The notes under the pieces were generated by a model, which was given only the letters and a program-made list of their open reading frames with translations, made no database searches and was not told the DNA's origin. From Rothia sp. ZJ932 (GTDB lineage: Bacteria > Actinomycetota > Actinomycetes > Actinomycetales > Micrococcaceae), in NCBI RefSeq assembly GCF_016924835.1, contig NZ_CP070480.1, positions 1,178,001 through 1,242,000 on the forward strand: a stretch of DNA of 64,000 bases, written 5' to 3'. The first letter of the stretch is position 1. Every line of letters begins with the position of its first letter. The position numbers were made by a program, and so were the translations under genes. Shown here one piece after another: positions 18,323 through 26,470 of this stretch.

Positions 18323-19342
18323 CTAGCCCTCGTGGTTGAGGTGCTCGTTAGCTTCGGCAGCATGCGATGCTAAGTTCTGAGCATCGCGAGCGGCGCGGCG
18401 CAGCTTACGATCTGTCACGTTACGCTCACCCAAGGCAGCAGGAGTCCATGCGTTCATATCCTCTTCAGAAAAGTCGGTCTTGGACGCGCGACGCTTAGGA
18501 GCTAGACGAATCGCGCCGTCTGCCAGTCGGCGGGCGGTAATCAAGAAACCGGTGTGGGCAACCATACGGTGGTCAGGGCGTACTGCCAGACCCTCCACAT
18601 GCCAGCCACGTACCATCGTCTCGTGAGATTCAGGCTCGGTAAAACGACCATCAGCGCGCAGCGCCTCAGCAGTACGCGAAAGCTGGGTAACAGTTGCAAC
18701 GTAGCAAATAATAACGCCACCGGGAGCCAGCACGGTCGCTACCGCATCCAAACACTCCCAGGGGGCAAGCATATCCAGCACCGCTCGGTCAACGCTGCCG
18801 GGTTCTTCAACATCGCCCAAAGTCTCCGCCAAATCACCCAGGGTAATCTCCCACGCGGGGTGCGGACCGCCGAACATGGTTTCCACGTTGCCGCGAGCAA
18901 TATCAGCAAACTCCTCACGACGCTCAAAAGAACGCAGGTGCCCCTGATCGCCAATAGCCCGCAACAGACCAATGGACAGCGCACCCGAACCTACGCCAGC
19001 CTCAATCACACGCGCACCGGGGTAAATATCAGCCATAGTGACAATCTGACCGGTATCTTTAGGGTACACCACCGCAGCACCGCGAGGCATAGACAGCACA
19101 AAATCCTTATATAGCGGACGCAGGCACTGGTACATCAACCCCTCAGAGTTAGTAATCACCGTGCCCTCATCACTGCCAATCAAATCATTGTGATTGAAGT
19201 AGCCACGATGCGAGTGGTACTGACCATCAGTCTCAAGGGTAATGGTGGTAATACGCCCGCGCTCATCAGTAATCTGGACGCGCTCGCCGGGGCGGAAGGG
19301 ACCACGACGGTTGTTAGCGCCGGTGGGAGTTGAAGAGGTCAT
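18323..19342 (-). CDS. trmI: tRNA (adenine-58-N1)-methyltransferase TrmI
   Basis: Methylates adenosine 58 in the T-loop of tRNAs using S-adenosylmethionine. Of the 339 residues, the first 80 form the small N-terminal beta domain of TrmI and the rest the Rossmann methyltransferase domain, with the binding loop VIEAGVGSGALS, the acidic FERREEFADIA and the motif ADIYPGARV before it. The C-terminal 50 residues are charged and probably disordered. In actinobacteria trmI normally lies just upstream of mpa, as it does here, 54 bases away on the same strand. Confidence 0.95.
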   Translation of the reverse strand: MTSSTPTGANNRRGPFRPGERVQITDERGRITTITLETDGQYHSHRGYFNHNDLIGSDEGTVITNSEGLMYQCLRPLYKDFVLSMPRGAAVVYPKDTGQIVTMADIYPGARVIEAGVGSGALSIGLLRAIGDQGHLRSFERREEFADIARGNVETMFGGPHPAWEITLGDLAETLGDVEEPGSVDRAVLDMLAPWECLDAVATVLAPGGVIICYVATVTQLSRTAEALRADGRFTEPESHETMVRGWHVEGLAVRPDHRMVAHTGFLITARRLADGAIRLAPKRRASKTDFSEEDMNAWTPAALGERNVTDRKLRRAARDAQNLASHAAEANEHLNHEG

Positions 19343-19449
19343 CTGCTTCCTTACAATCTAAAAGTCTTGAAAAATGTTGAGTTTTAACTATTGTCTCAAA
19401 TTTGCCGGTAAGGAGCGATTTCGAGCAACCCATCCGTGAGAAGTCAGTC

Positions 19450-20593
19450 TCACCCATCGCGCAGGTAGCGGGATTCGCGGGTCAGAATGCTACCGGCATC
19501 GGCATAGGTAATGACACCCAAAATCCTTTGCGCCTCATTAACTACAGGCCATGCCGCAGGAACCAAACCATTTTTCACTTCAACCGGCTGCTGATCCCAG
19601 ATATACCCGTTGAAATACTCCATGAGGTCATAGCGCAAAGCCGTGTGGGCAATCGCTGGCTCGCCTAGTTCTAGAGCCAACTCCCCCAGTGGCGTAGACT
19701 CAGCGGCACCTTCCAGCAAAGCCTGCGGAACCCACCAGATGCGTCCGCCCGCTACCGGTGAATCAGCAATAACAACAGCTAATCCCCGAGCAGCCTCGTC
19801 CCTCACCACTCCCACCGGAGTCTGCCCACTAAAAAAAAGCGGCAGGACGCATGAGATTAGTCGCTAGCAGAGGGTCGTGACCCACCGCCTGCTGTTTCAA
19901 AACCTTCAAGTGCGCCTGAGCGTTACGCCACAGATAAGACGCCACATAAATCAAAATCACCACGGAGAACAGACTAGAAAGCCAACCTGTCACCACCGCA
20001 AAACCCGCGAGGGCAGGAATCAAAGCCACACCGCACCAGGCAGTTACCCTCACCGCTCTTGATTTAAGACCACCAACCCTATGCACGAACGCTTCTACCG
20101 CGTGCCCACCGTCTAGCGGGTAAGACGGTAGGAGGTTAAAAACAAAAATCGCGAGGTTGGCATCCGACGCCAGATGCAACCCCCACCGAAAAGGCGAAGC
20201 GGGCAAAATCTCCACAAGAACGTACCCCAGCAGGGCAAAGATCAGGTTCACCACCGGTCCAGCCAAAGAAACCAACAAAGAAGTAGTCGGGCTGCCCTGG
20301 GTCAGCTTCGTCAGCCCGCCCCACAGCGTCAGCGAAATAAAAGAAACCCTCTGCCCCCGCGCCACACCCACAGCAGCATGCGCCAACTCATGACAAAAAA
20401 CAGCAAACGCCACAGTGAAAGCAACAGTCGCAGAAACCGTTAGAGCATCGCCCAAACTCACCAAAGGCGAACGATTGAGATAGTAGGCATACCCCACAAC
20501 CACAACCGCCATAAAAATAAACCAAGAAGAACGTAAGTAAATCGGCGCACCAAACACCCTACCCACCTGTACGCCCTGCACCGAAGGTGCCAT
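19450..20593 (-). pseudogene. Site-2-type M50 metalloprotease with C-terminal CBS-like region, frameshifted
   Basis: Intramembrane zinc metalloprotease of the S2P/RseP superfamily. The part up to 19829 has HELAH (residues 68-72 from the ATG at 20593) and the second metal motif NLLPSYPLDGGH. At 19831-19838 the plus strand has eight A; reading seven instead joins the two frames without a stop (PAAFFSGQTPVGVVRDEAARGL). The remaining 120 residues then form the CBS-like C-terminal region. So one base is extra relative to an intact gene. It could be true decay, phase variation or a sequencing error. The start ATG has GGGGGAG just upstream; an upstream start at 20617 lacks one. It lies 107 bases before trmI. 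Confidence 0.85.
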
Positions 20594-20754
20594 ACACTCC
20601 CCCACACTGTCTAACAACTAGCCACCATCTTATGCCCACCCCCATCAACGCACCAAGAGGTTCACCACCCGGTGAACGCACTCCTCAACACGAGCAGTAG
20701 AATCAATACCAGAGTAAAACGACCTATACACAGAACGGACGCAACACTTCATAT

Positions 20755-21612
20755 ATGGAATCGCTCACCACTCTCAACAACCTCCCCCGATCATCCCAGA
20801 ACCACACCACCGTTCTCCTTGCCGCCTTTGAAGGGTGGAACGACGCCGGTGGCGCAGCCAGCGAAGCCCTCCAGTACCTCACCCGCGTCTGGGACTTCAC
20901 AGAACAAACCGGCTTCAACGACGACGAATACTTCATCTATACCCAACAACGTCCGCTAATGATGTCCCAACCCGATGGTCCTGCAGAAATCCACTGGCCA
21001 GAGCTCTCAGTCTCCGAAACAACCCTGCCCGACCAAAACATCCGCCTCATCGTACTCACCGGCCCAGAACCCGCACAACGCTGGAAAACATTTATTGACG
21101 AGTTCTACGCGCTCGCTCAGCGCTTGGACGTCGATACCGTGCTCTTTCTCGGCGCTCTCATGGCAGAAACACCCCACACCCGCCCCTTCCCCGTTGAAGT
21201 AACCAGCGAGTCACCCCTGCTACGCCAGTTGCCGCTCGTCGAACGCACCACTTACACAGGCCCAACAGGCATCACGGGAGTAACCGCCCTTGCCGCACCT
21301 GACAATCTGCCGGCAGCCAGTCTTTGGGTATCAGTTCCCCACTACGTCGGTCACCCACCGCACCCCAAAGCAACCCTCGCGCTGCTACGCAGCCTAGAAA
21401 CACTGTTGGGTATAGCGATTCCTCTGCGTCCCTTCGAAGATGAGATGGACGCGTGGGAGCGAGGTGCCGCTGAACTGCTAGAAGAAGAAAGCGAACTCGC
21501 CGACTACGTCCGCCAACTCGAATCAATCTACGACGCCGAGAACCCCACCACACCCTCAGGCGAAGACATCGCGGCGGAGTTTGAGCAGTTCCTCAAACGC
21601 CGCGAACAATAA
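20755..21612 (+). CDS. PAC2 family protein
   Basis: Belongs to the PAC2 family, named for the eukaryotic proteasome-assembly chaperone 2; in actinobacteria the proteins are common but their function is unsettled. The 285 residues show the family core: LLAAFEGWNDAGGAASEA near the N-terminus, then the RLIVLTGPEPAQRWKTF strand-helix and FLGALMAETPHTRPFPV. The C-terminal third is acidic and helical. It is transcribed away from the minus-strand block that holds the pupylation genes. Notable because the canonical 20S proteasome genes are not present in that block. Confidence 0.9.
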   Translation: MESLTTLNNLPRSSQNHTTVLLAAFEGWNDAGGAASEALQYLTRVWDFTEQTGFNDDEYFIYTQQRPLMMSQPDGPAEIHWPELSVSETTLPDQNIRLIVLTGPEPAQRWKTFIDEFYALAQRLDVDTVLFLGALMAETPHTRPFPVEVTSESPLLRQLPLVERTTYTGPTGITGVTALAAPDNLPAASLWVSVPHYVGHPPHPKATLALLRSLETLLGIAIPLRPFEDEMDAWERGAAELLEEESELADYVRQLESIYDAENPTTPSGEDIAAEFEQFLKRREQ

Positions 21613-21614
21613 AT

Positions 21615-21658
21615 AAAACGGCGGGCACCTTCTCACTGTCAGAGGTGCCCGCCGTTTT
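21615..21658. terminator. Terminator between the PAC2 gene and mshC
   Basis: A perfect 16-bp inverted repeat (21615-21630 with 21643-21658), GC-rich in the middle with A-run and T-run ends and a 12-base loop. It serves both convergent genes. Confidence 0.92.
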
Positions 21659-21668
21659 AATGATGTTT

Positions 21669-22958
21669 TTAGAGTTTTACGCCAAGACGAGCGTCCAGGA
21701 TATCGCGCAGTAGAGCACCGCCGCCGATACCCTCCTTCGCCACCGCGTTCCGTGCCCAAGCCTCAAGAACATCGAGCGCTGCAGGGGCATTGAGGTCATC
21801 CGCGAGATACTCACGGACGCTTGCCAATGCCTCATGTGCCGCTGAATCATCACCGGTAAGCTGGCTGGCAGTGGTAAAAAGTTCAAAGCGTTCCTGAGCA
21901 CGGGTGAGAACATCGTCAGTCCAGAACCAATCAGAACGATAGTGATTGCTCATAATTGCCAGGCGAATAGCTCCGGGATTCACTCCAGCCGCGCGTAGTT
22001 TAGACACCAGCACCAAATTGCCCAAAGACTTGCTCATCTTCTCGCCCTCCAGCCCTACCATACCGGTGTGGGCGAAATGGCGTGCCATGGGTTTACGGTC
22101 TACTGCATAAGCATGACCGGCACCCATCTCATGGTGCGGGAAAATCAAATCAGAACCGCCGCCCTGAACAGTGAAAGGAGCCGGAAGGAACTTCTGAGAA
22201 ATCATGGTGCACTCAATATGCCAGCCAGGGCGTCCTGCACCCAAAGCGCCACCGTCCCAGGAAGGCTCACCTTCGCGTGCCACGCGCCACAGCAACGGAT
22301 CAAGAGCATCTCGCTTGCCCGCGCGCTGCGGGTCACCACCGCGCTCGGCGAAAATAGGCATCATTTCTTCTCTGCTCATACCCGAAACATCACCGAGTGA
22401 CCACGCGTCCTCAAAATCGGCAGTAGCCCGCTCGGCAGCAGCGTTATCAAAGTAAACATCGCCATCGGGGTGAACAAGACCGTGCTCGTCAGTGAAACCG
22501 GGAACGCGGTAGGCAATTCCCTGCTCTACCCAGCGTTCAACGACCGGAACAATCCACTCAATCGACTCAACCGCACCGACGTAGTGATCAGGTGCCAGAA
22601 CGTTGAGCGCCACCATATCAGTATGAAAAAGCTCCGTCTGCTCCTGCGCCAGATCTCGCCAATCAACACCGGTTGCTGTTGCACGTTCTAACAAAGGATC
22701 ATCAACATCGGTCACGTTCTGCACGTAGGCAACAGAAGCACCGGCATCACGCCAGGCACGATTGAGCAAATCAAAAGCCACATATGTTGAAGCGTGACCC
22801 ATATGAGTTGCATCGTAGGGAGTAATACCACAAACATAAAGACTAGCTGCGTCCTCCTTCGGCAACTGCACTACAGCCTGCTGCGTAGTATCGAAAATAC
22901 TGGGCCAAGGTGCAGTACCCGGTAGAACAGGAACGGACGGCGACTGCCAAGACTTCAA
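21669..22958 (-). CDS. mshC: Cysteine:glucosaminyl-inositol ligase MshC (mycothiol synthesis)
   Basis: Joins cysteine to glucosaminyl-inositol with ATP, the third enzymatic step to mycothiol, the main low-molecular thiol of actinobacteria. It is a cysteinyl-tRNA synthetase relative: zinc-ligand Cys43 in [15 protein letters not shown], the HMGH version of HIGH at 52-55, the WHIECTMIS segment with a second ligand cysteine and KMSKS at 307-311. At 429 residues it lacks the tRNA-binding C-terminal domain, which distinguishes it from CysS. Start is a TTG with GAAAGG eight bases upstream. It follows a terminator at the end of uppP. Confidence 0.95.
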   Translation of the reverse strand: MKSWQSPSVPVLPGTAPWPSIFDTTQQAVVQLPKEDAASLYVCGITPYDATHMGHASTYVAFDLLNRAWRDAGASVAYVQNVTDVDDPLLERATATGVDWRDLAQEQTELFHTDMVALNVLAPDHYVGAVESIEWIVPVVERWVEQGIAYRVPGFTDEHGLVHPDGDVYFDNAAAERATADFEDAWSLGDVSGMSREEMMPIFAERGGDPQRAGKRDALDPLLWRVAREGEPSWDGGALGAGRPGWHIECTMISQKFLPAPFTVQGGGSDLIFPHHEMGAGHAYAVDRKPMARHFAHTGMVGLEGEKMSKSLGNLVLVSKLRAAGVNPGAIRLAIMSNHYRSDWFWTDDVLTRAQERFELFTTASQLTGDDSAAHEALASVREYLADDLNAPAALDVLEAWARNAVAKEGIGGGALLRDILDARLGVKL

Positions 22959-22999
22959 GGGGAAAACCTTTCACATACAACTTTTAATCTGCATAAAAC

Positions 23000-23032
23000 A
23001 ATACCCGCCCACGCCAAGCGTGAGCGGGTATT
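23000..23032 (-). terminator. Terminator of uppP
   Basis: A 9-bp outer stem (AATACCCGC at 23000-23008 with 23024-23032) continued by a 5-bp inner stem (CACGC/GCGTG), followed on the minus strand by GTTTTAT. It separates uppP from mshC. Confidence 0.85.
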
Positions 23033-23049
23033 ACACTGTGAGCGTTTGG

Positions 23050-23880
23050 TTACGCCACCAGAACACCGAGCCCCAGCAGAACGTAAATCACAGCACCCAG
23101 CGCAATGCGGTACCAAACAAACAGACCGTAGCTCTTAGATGAAACGTACTTCAAGAACCAACCAATCATCAGGTAACCCACGACGAAAGCCACAATAGTT
23201 GCCACAACCGTTGAGCCCAGACCGTAGTAACCGTTAAAACCTTCTGAGAAGCTATCGACCAGCTTGTACAGACCAGACGCGAAAACAGCAGGAATCGCCA
23301 GCAAGAAAGAATAGCGGGCAGCAGCTTCGCGGGTGTAACCCATGAGCAAGCCGGCAGTAATAGTGCCACCAGAACGAGAAACACCGGGAATCAGAGCCAA
23401 CGCCTGAGCGAAACCAAAGATAATGCCGTGCTTAACGGTCAAGTCATTCAGCTCACGCTGCTCTTTACCAATGCGATCAGCAATACCCAAGAAAATAGCA
23501 AACACAATCAGCATGGTGGCTACAATCCACAGGCTTCGGAAGGTGCTATCGATGTACTCCTCCAAGAGCAGACCCAAAATACCAATGGGCAGCGAACCAA
23601 CAATGATGAACCAGCCCATGCGGGCGTCCGGGTCTTTCTTATCGACCTTGCCCACCAAAGAACCGAACCAATTTTTCAGAATACGCACAATATCGCGCCA
23701 GAAAAAGATCAGCACGGCGGTTTCAGTGCCCAACTGGGTAATTGCGGTGAAAGCAGCACCGGGATCCTCAGAATCCGGCAAAAACTGCCCTACAAGACGC
23801 AAATGACCGGATGACGAGACCGGCAAAAACTCCGTCAGCCCCTGAACGAGGCCCAATATAATCGCTTGAATCCATTCCAC
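23050..23880 (-). CDS. uppP: Undecaprenyl-diphosphatase UppP (BacA)
   Basis: Membrane phosphatase that turns undecaprenyl diphosphate into the monophosphate carrier for peptidoglycan and other wall polymers; extra copies give bacitracin tolerance. The 276-residue protein has at least seven hydrophobic helices and both catalytic motifs: [13 protein letters not shown] near the N-terminus and [10 protein letters not shown] in the middle. Length is normal. It is flanked by terminators on both sides, so it is likely its own transcript. Confidence 0.96.
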   Translation of the reverse strand: MEWIQAIILGLVQGLTEFLPVSSSGHLRLVGQFLPDSEDPGAAFTAITQLGTETAVLIFFWRDIVRILKNWFGSLVGKVDKKDPDARMGWFIIVGSLPIGILGLLLEEYIDSTFRSLWIVATMLIVFAIFLGIADRIGKEQRELNDLTVKHGIIFGFAQALALIPGVSRSGGTITAGLLMGYTREAAARYSFLLAIPAVFASGLYKLVDSFSEGFNGYYGLGSTVVATIVAFVVGYLMIGWFLKYVSSKSYGLFVWYRIALGAVIYVLLGLGVLVA

Positions 23881-23907
23881 CTGTAAAACTGTACCGGTTA
23901 AAAAACA

Positions 23908-23937
23908 AACACAGCAGTACTTTTGTACTGCTGTGTT
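23908..23937 (-). terminator. Terminator of the acidic small gene upstream of uppP
   Basis: A perfect 13-bp stem (23908-23920 with 23925-23937) around a TTTT loop; on the minus strand it is followed by TTTGTTTTTT, a strong T-run. Confidence 0.92.
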
Positions 23938-23967
23938 AGTTCTAACAAAGTTCAGAAAACGTGTTTC

Positions 23968-24276
23968 TTAGTGGTTATCGCCCTCACCGGGGAGTTCGTC
24001 ATCACTGAAATCTTCATCATCGAATTCGTCATCGAACTCATCGATGTCTTCAAAGTCCTCATCGTCTTCATCATCTTCAATGAAGACTTCCAAAGGAGTG
24101 ACCTCTTCAAAAGCCTCAAAAAGGGCGTCTTCGTAACGCTCGAAAGCGTTAGCAATAGACACGTAGGCATTGTCGATGGCGGTGTCATGTTCGCCGCGAC
24201 GGTTGACAATAGCGGTAAGGTGTTCTTCGAGTGCTCCGGTCAAAACGGAAAGCGCTGCGCGAGGATCGTTGCTCAT
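23968..24276 (-). CDS. Conserved small acidic protein of unknown function
   Basis: A 102-residue protein. The first 65 residues look like a helical domain (DPRAALSVLTGALEEHL and AYVSIANAFERYEDALFEAF); the last 35 are almost only aspartate, glutamate, phenylalanine and isoleucine. Similar proteins with an acidic tail are found in Micrococcales near uppP; they are sometimes labelled primosomal protein, a label I cannot support from sequence. The acidic tail could mimic nucleic acid or bind metal or basic proteins, but this is speculation. It ends in its own strong terminator. Confidence 0.7.
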   Translation of the reverse strand: MSNDPRAALSVLTGALEEHLTAIVNRRGEHDTAIDNAYVSIANAFERYEDALFEAFEEVTPLEVFIEDDEDDEDFEDIDEFDDEFDDEDFSDDELPGEGDNH

Positions 24277-24329
24277 ATATAAGACGTTATCGCTTAAAGC
24301 CGTGTTCTGGAACTACATTGGAGAGAAAT

Positions 24330-24572
24330 TTGCGAGAACAATCCATAGCTAGCCCGGCTTTACGGGGCAAAACCGATCACGACCGTTACGAATATCTCAT
24401 CATCACGGTAGAACCCGGTGAGTCCCTTAAAGAGGCGCGAGCAAGAATCGGCGAGCACGCCGAGTACGGCAAATGGGAACTATCACGCAGCATTATTCTG
24501 TACGGCGGGCGTCGCCGTTACTGGTTGCGTCGCCGCATTATGCGCGTACAACGCACCACACAGTTTCTGTAG
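24330..24572 (+). CDS. DUF5703 family protein
   Basis: A short, basic protein of about 80 residues with the family core DRYEYLIITVEPGESLKEAR, HAEYGKWELSRS and GGRRRYWLRRRIMRVQR. The function is unknown; such genes are limited to actinobacteria. I choose the TTG at 24330 because GGAGAG lies just upstream and translation from there gives the family's normal length; longer upstream reading frames would run into the divergent gene. It is followed by a strong terminator. Confidence 0.75.
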   Translation: MREQSIASPALRGKTDHDRYEYLIITVEPGESLKEARARIGEHAEYGKWELSRSIILYGGRRRYWLRRRIMRVQRTTQFL

Positions 24573-24606
24573 AACCCGCACACACTGCTCTTTGTTTTCC
24601 TCAACT

Positions 24607-24641
24607 AAAAGGTGACCCCAGATTGTCTGGGGTCACCTTTT
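24607..24641. terminator. Terminator after the DUF5703 gene and ldh
   Basis: A perfect 14-bp stem (24607-24620 with 24628-24641) with a 7-base loop, an A-run before it and a T-run after it; usable from both sides by the two convergent genes. Confidence 0.92.
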
Positions 24642-24681
24642 TATTGAATCGATTGGCATGCTTGAGGAACGCGCGAACTTT

Positions 24682-25647
24682 TTAGTCTCCGTAACCGACT
24701 GATTCCAGAGTTTTCTGGATTTCACCTGCAGATTTGCGCAGTTTCTCGATTTCTTCTTCGTTCATGGGAACATCCAGGACGCGCACTACACCGGCACGAT
24801 TGACGATGGAGGGAAATGATACAGCAGCCTCGCCCTCGATGCCGTATTTGCCCCGAATCTGAGTTGAAAGGTTGAGCACGGCGTCCTCGCCACCCAAAAC
24901 CGCTTCAACGATGCGAATTGCCGAGATGCCGATTGCGTAGTTGGTAGAGCCCTTACCCTCGATAACCTTGTAGGCTGCACGCATAGCGTCGTTGGCAATT
25001 TCTTTCTTGACGTCCTCGGTGAAGAGCTTGTTGCCGTCCTCGCCGGTCCACTCGTCCAGGGGAACCATACCGATATTGGCAGCAGACCACACGGGAAATT
25101 CCGAGTCGCCGTGCTCGCCGACGACGTTAGCGTGAACGCTCTTGATAGAAACTTTTGCTTTGTTAGCAATAAGCCAGCGCAGACGTGACGAATCAAGCAC
25201 GGTACCGGATGCGAAGCAACGCTCGGTCGGCAGACCGGTAATCTTCTGAGCCACAACGGCAAGCACATCACAGGGGTTGGTGACAATCATCAGAATTGCG
25301 CTGGGAGCAACTTCCATCACCTTGGGTAGCATTGCCTCAAAGATACGGACGTTAGCATCAACAAGATCAAGCCGTGACTGACCGGACTGTTGGCGAGCAC
25401 CTGCGGTCACCACTACCATGTCGCAGTTACGCAAAATTTCAATGTCGCCGCCACCGGAAACCTTTGCTTCGGAGGCGAACATTGTACCGTGGGCAATGTC
25501 AAGCCCTTCAGCCTCGGCGCGCTCACCTGCAATATCGTAGATGACGATTTCATCTGCAGCGCCACGCAGAGTTGCAGCGTATGCTGTTGCAGAACCTACA
25601 CCGCCTGCACCAATAACGCCGAGCTTGGTTGCCTTATGAGTAGCCAT
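24682..25647 (-). CDS. ldh: L-lactate dehydrogenase
   Basis: Reduces pyruvate to L-lactate with NADH, regenerating NAD in fermentation. The Rossmann loop GVIGAGGVGSA is at residues 10-20, the substrate loop reads AGARQQSGQSRLDLV with a glutamine where malate dehydrogenases have arginine, and the catalytic histidine lies in GEHGDSEFPVW. From the ATG at 25647 the protein has 321 residues. That start is preferred because GAAAGG lies ten bases upstream; ATG 25656 would be too close. The gene stands alone between a terminator and a long intergenic region. Confidence 0.95.
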   Translation of the reverse strand: MATHKATKLGVIGAGGVGSATAYAATLRGAADEIVIYDIAGERAEAEGLDIAHGTMFASEAKVSGGGDIEILRNCDMVVVTAGARQQSGQSRLDLVDANVRIFEAMLPKVMEVAPSAILMIVTNPCDVLAVVAQKITGLPTERCFASGTVLDSSRLRWLIANKAKVSIKSVHANVVGEHGDSEFPVWSAANIGMVPLDEWTGEDGNKLFTEDVKKEIANDAMRAAYKVIEGKGSTNYAIGISAIRIVEAVLGGEDAVLNLSTQIRGKYGIEGEAAVSFPSIVNRAGVVRVLDVPMNEEEIEKLRKSAGEIQKTLESVGYGD

Positions 25648-25952
25648 GGGTTTCATGCCTTTCAGAGGTTTACCTGTTCTGGTAGTTCTATTATGACACA
25701 AAAATATGTGTTTATGTTGGGTTCAACTGACTTTAACTACAATTTAAACCAGGAAAGCAACATTTTAACCCCAAAAACCCTCATAAACACACATAATCAC
25801 AGGGCAACTTCTTGATGCATCTCATACGCACATTTGCACCGACCGGGCGCAACGAGGCACAAATATGCCCCGTCAAAGGTTTCCCGGGATTGGGAGAACG
25901 CCGACTGGACGATGATAGACATGGGACGCTAGCCTTGCCGCAGCATTCCCAT

Positions 25953-26018
25953 CGAGATCCTGATTAATCGTCGAGTTCCTGTTTTAAAACAGGATTTCAG
26001 CAACAAATCAGGATCTCG
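25953..26018. repeat. Nested inverted repeats upstream of ldh
   Basis: The 13-base sequence CGAGATCCTGATT (25953-25965) is repeated inverted at 26006-26018. Between them lies a perfect 18-base palindrome, TCCTGTTTTAAAACAGGA (25977-25994). No gene covers the region. It is not a simple terminator since the arms are 40 bases apart and lack a T-run. It could be an operator, a folded RNA or the remains of a mobile repeat. Confidence 0.7.
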
Positions 26019-26043
26019 GCGGAAGGAAGATTTAAAAACAAGG

Positions 26044-26074
26044 AACCCCGGTCACTGATTCAGTAACCGGGGTT
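26044..26074 (-). terminator. Terminator of tRNA-Leu
   Basis: A 9-bp stem (AACCCCGGT at 26044-26052 with 26066-26074), followed on the minus strand by TTGTTTTTAAA; it lies directly downstream of the tRNA gene. Confidence 0.88.
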
Positions 26075-26081
26075 TGATTTG

Positions 26082-26167
26082 TGCGCGAGGGGGGACTTGA
26101 ACCCCCACCCTCTAATACGAGGACTAGCACCTCAAGCTAGCGCGTCTGCCTATTCCGCCACCCGCGC
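26082..26167 (-). tRNA. tRNA-Leu (anticodon GAG)
   Basis: An 86-base gene that folds as a class II tRNA. The acceptor stem GCGCGGG pairs with CUCGCGC (one G-U), the anticodon stem CTAGC/GCTAG holds the loop TTGAGGT with anticodon GAG, there is a long variable arm, and the T-arm GGGGGTTCAAGTCCCCC contains TTCAAGT. It reads CUC/CUU leucine codons. CCA is not encoded. The discriminator base is A, as expected for leucine. Confidence 0.95.
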
Positions 26168-26470
26168 AAGGTGACCAACAAAAGCTGAACTCTTGTAAGC
26201 AACAGGTAACAATCTACACGCTCCCCCGCCACAGCGCAAACCAAAGACAGCTTTTCAACTATAAGTTGCATCACTTTACCAATCTGGCAGACAAAACCGG
26301 TTTGTCAATGTTAAAAATTTTATGCGAAAGAGTATTCCTGCCCCATTACTAAAAATTTCTAATAGCCACACCCGAAGATAATCAGTTTAGCTGATAAGTT
26401 ATCATGTCAAAAGTCCTGAATATCTGACAATTATTAGACCGCCATCGACGACAGATATACGATAGGTGAT

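Noticed and set aside
19831-19838. Programmed frameshifting as the explanation of the protease break
   Set aside because: No stimulating structure or conserved slippery heptamer context was recognised; decay, phase variation or sequence error are simpler.
25690-25710. A Rex-type redox operator in front of ldh
   Set aside because: The short ACACA/TGTGT repeat does not match the TTGTGAA-N4-TTCACAA consensus closely enough.
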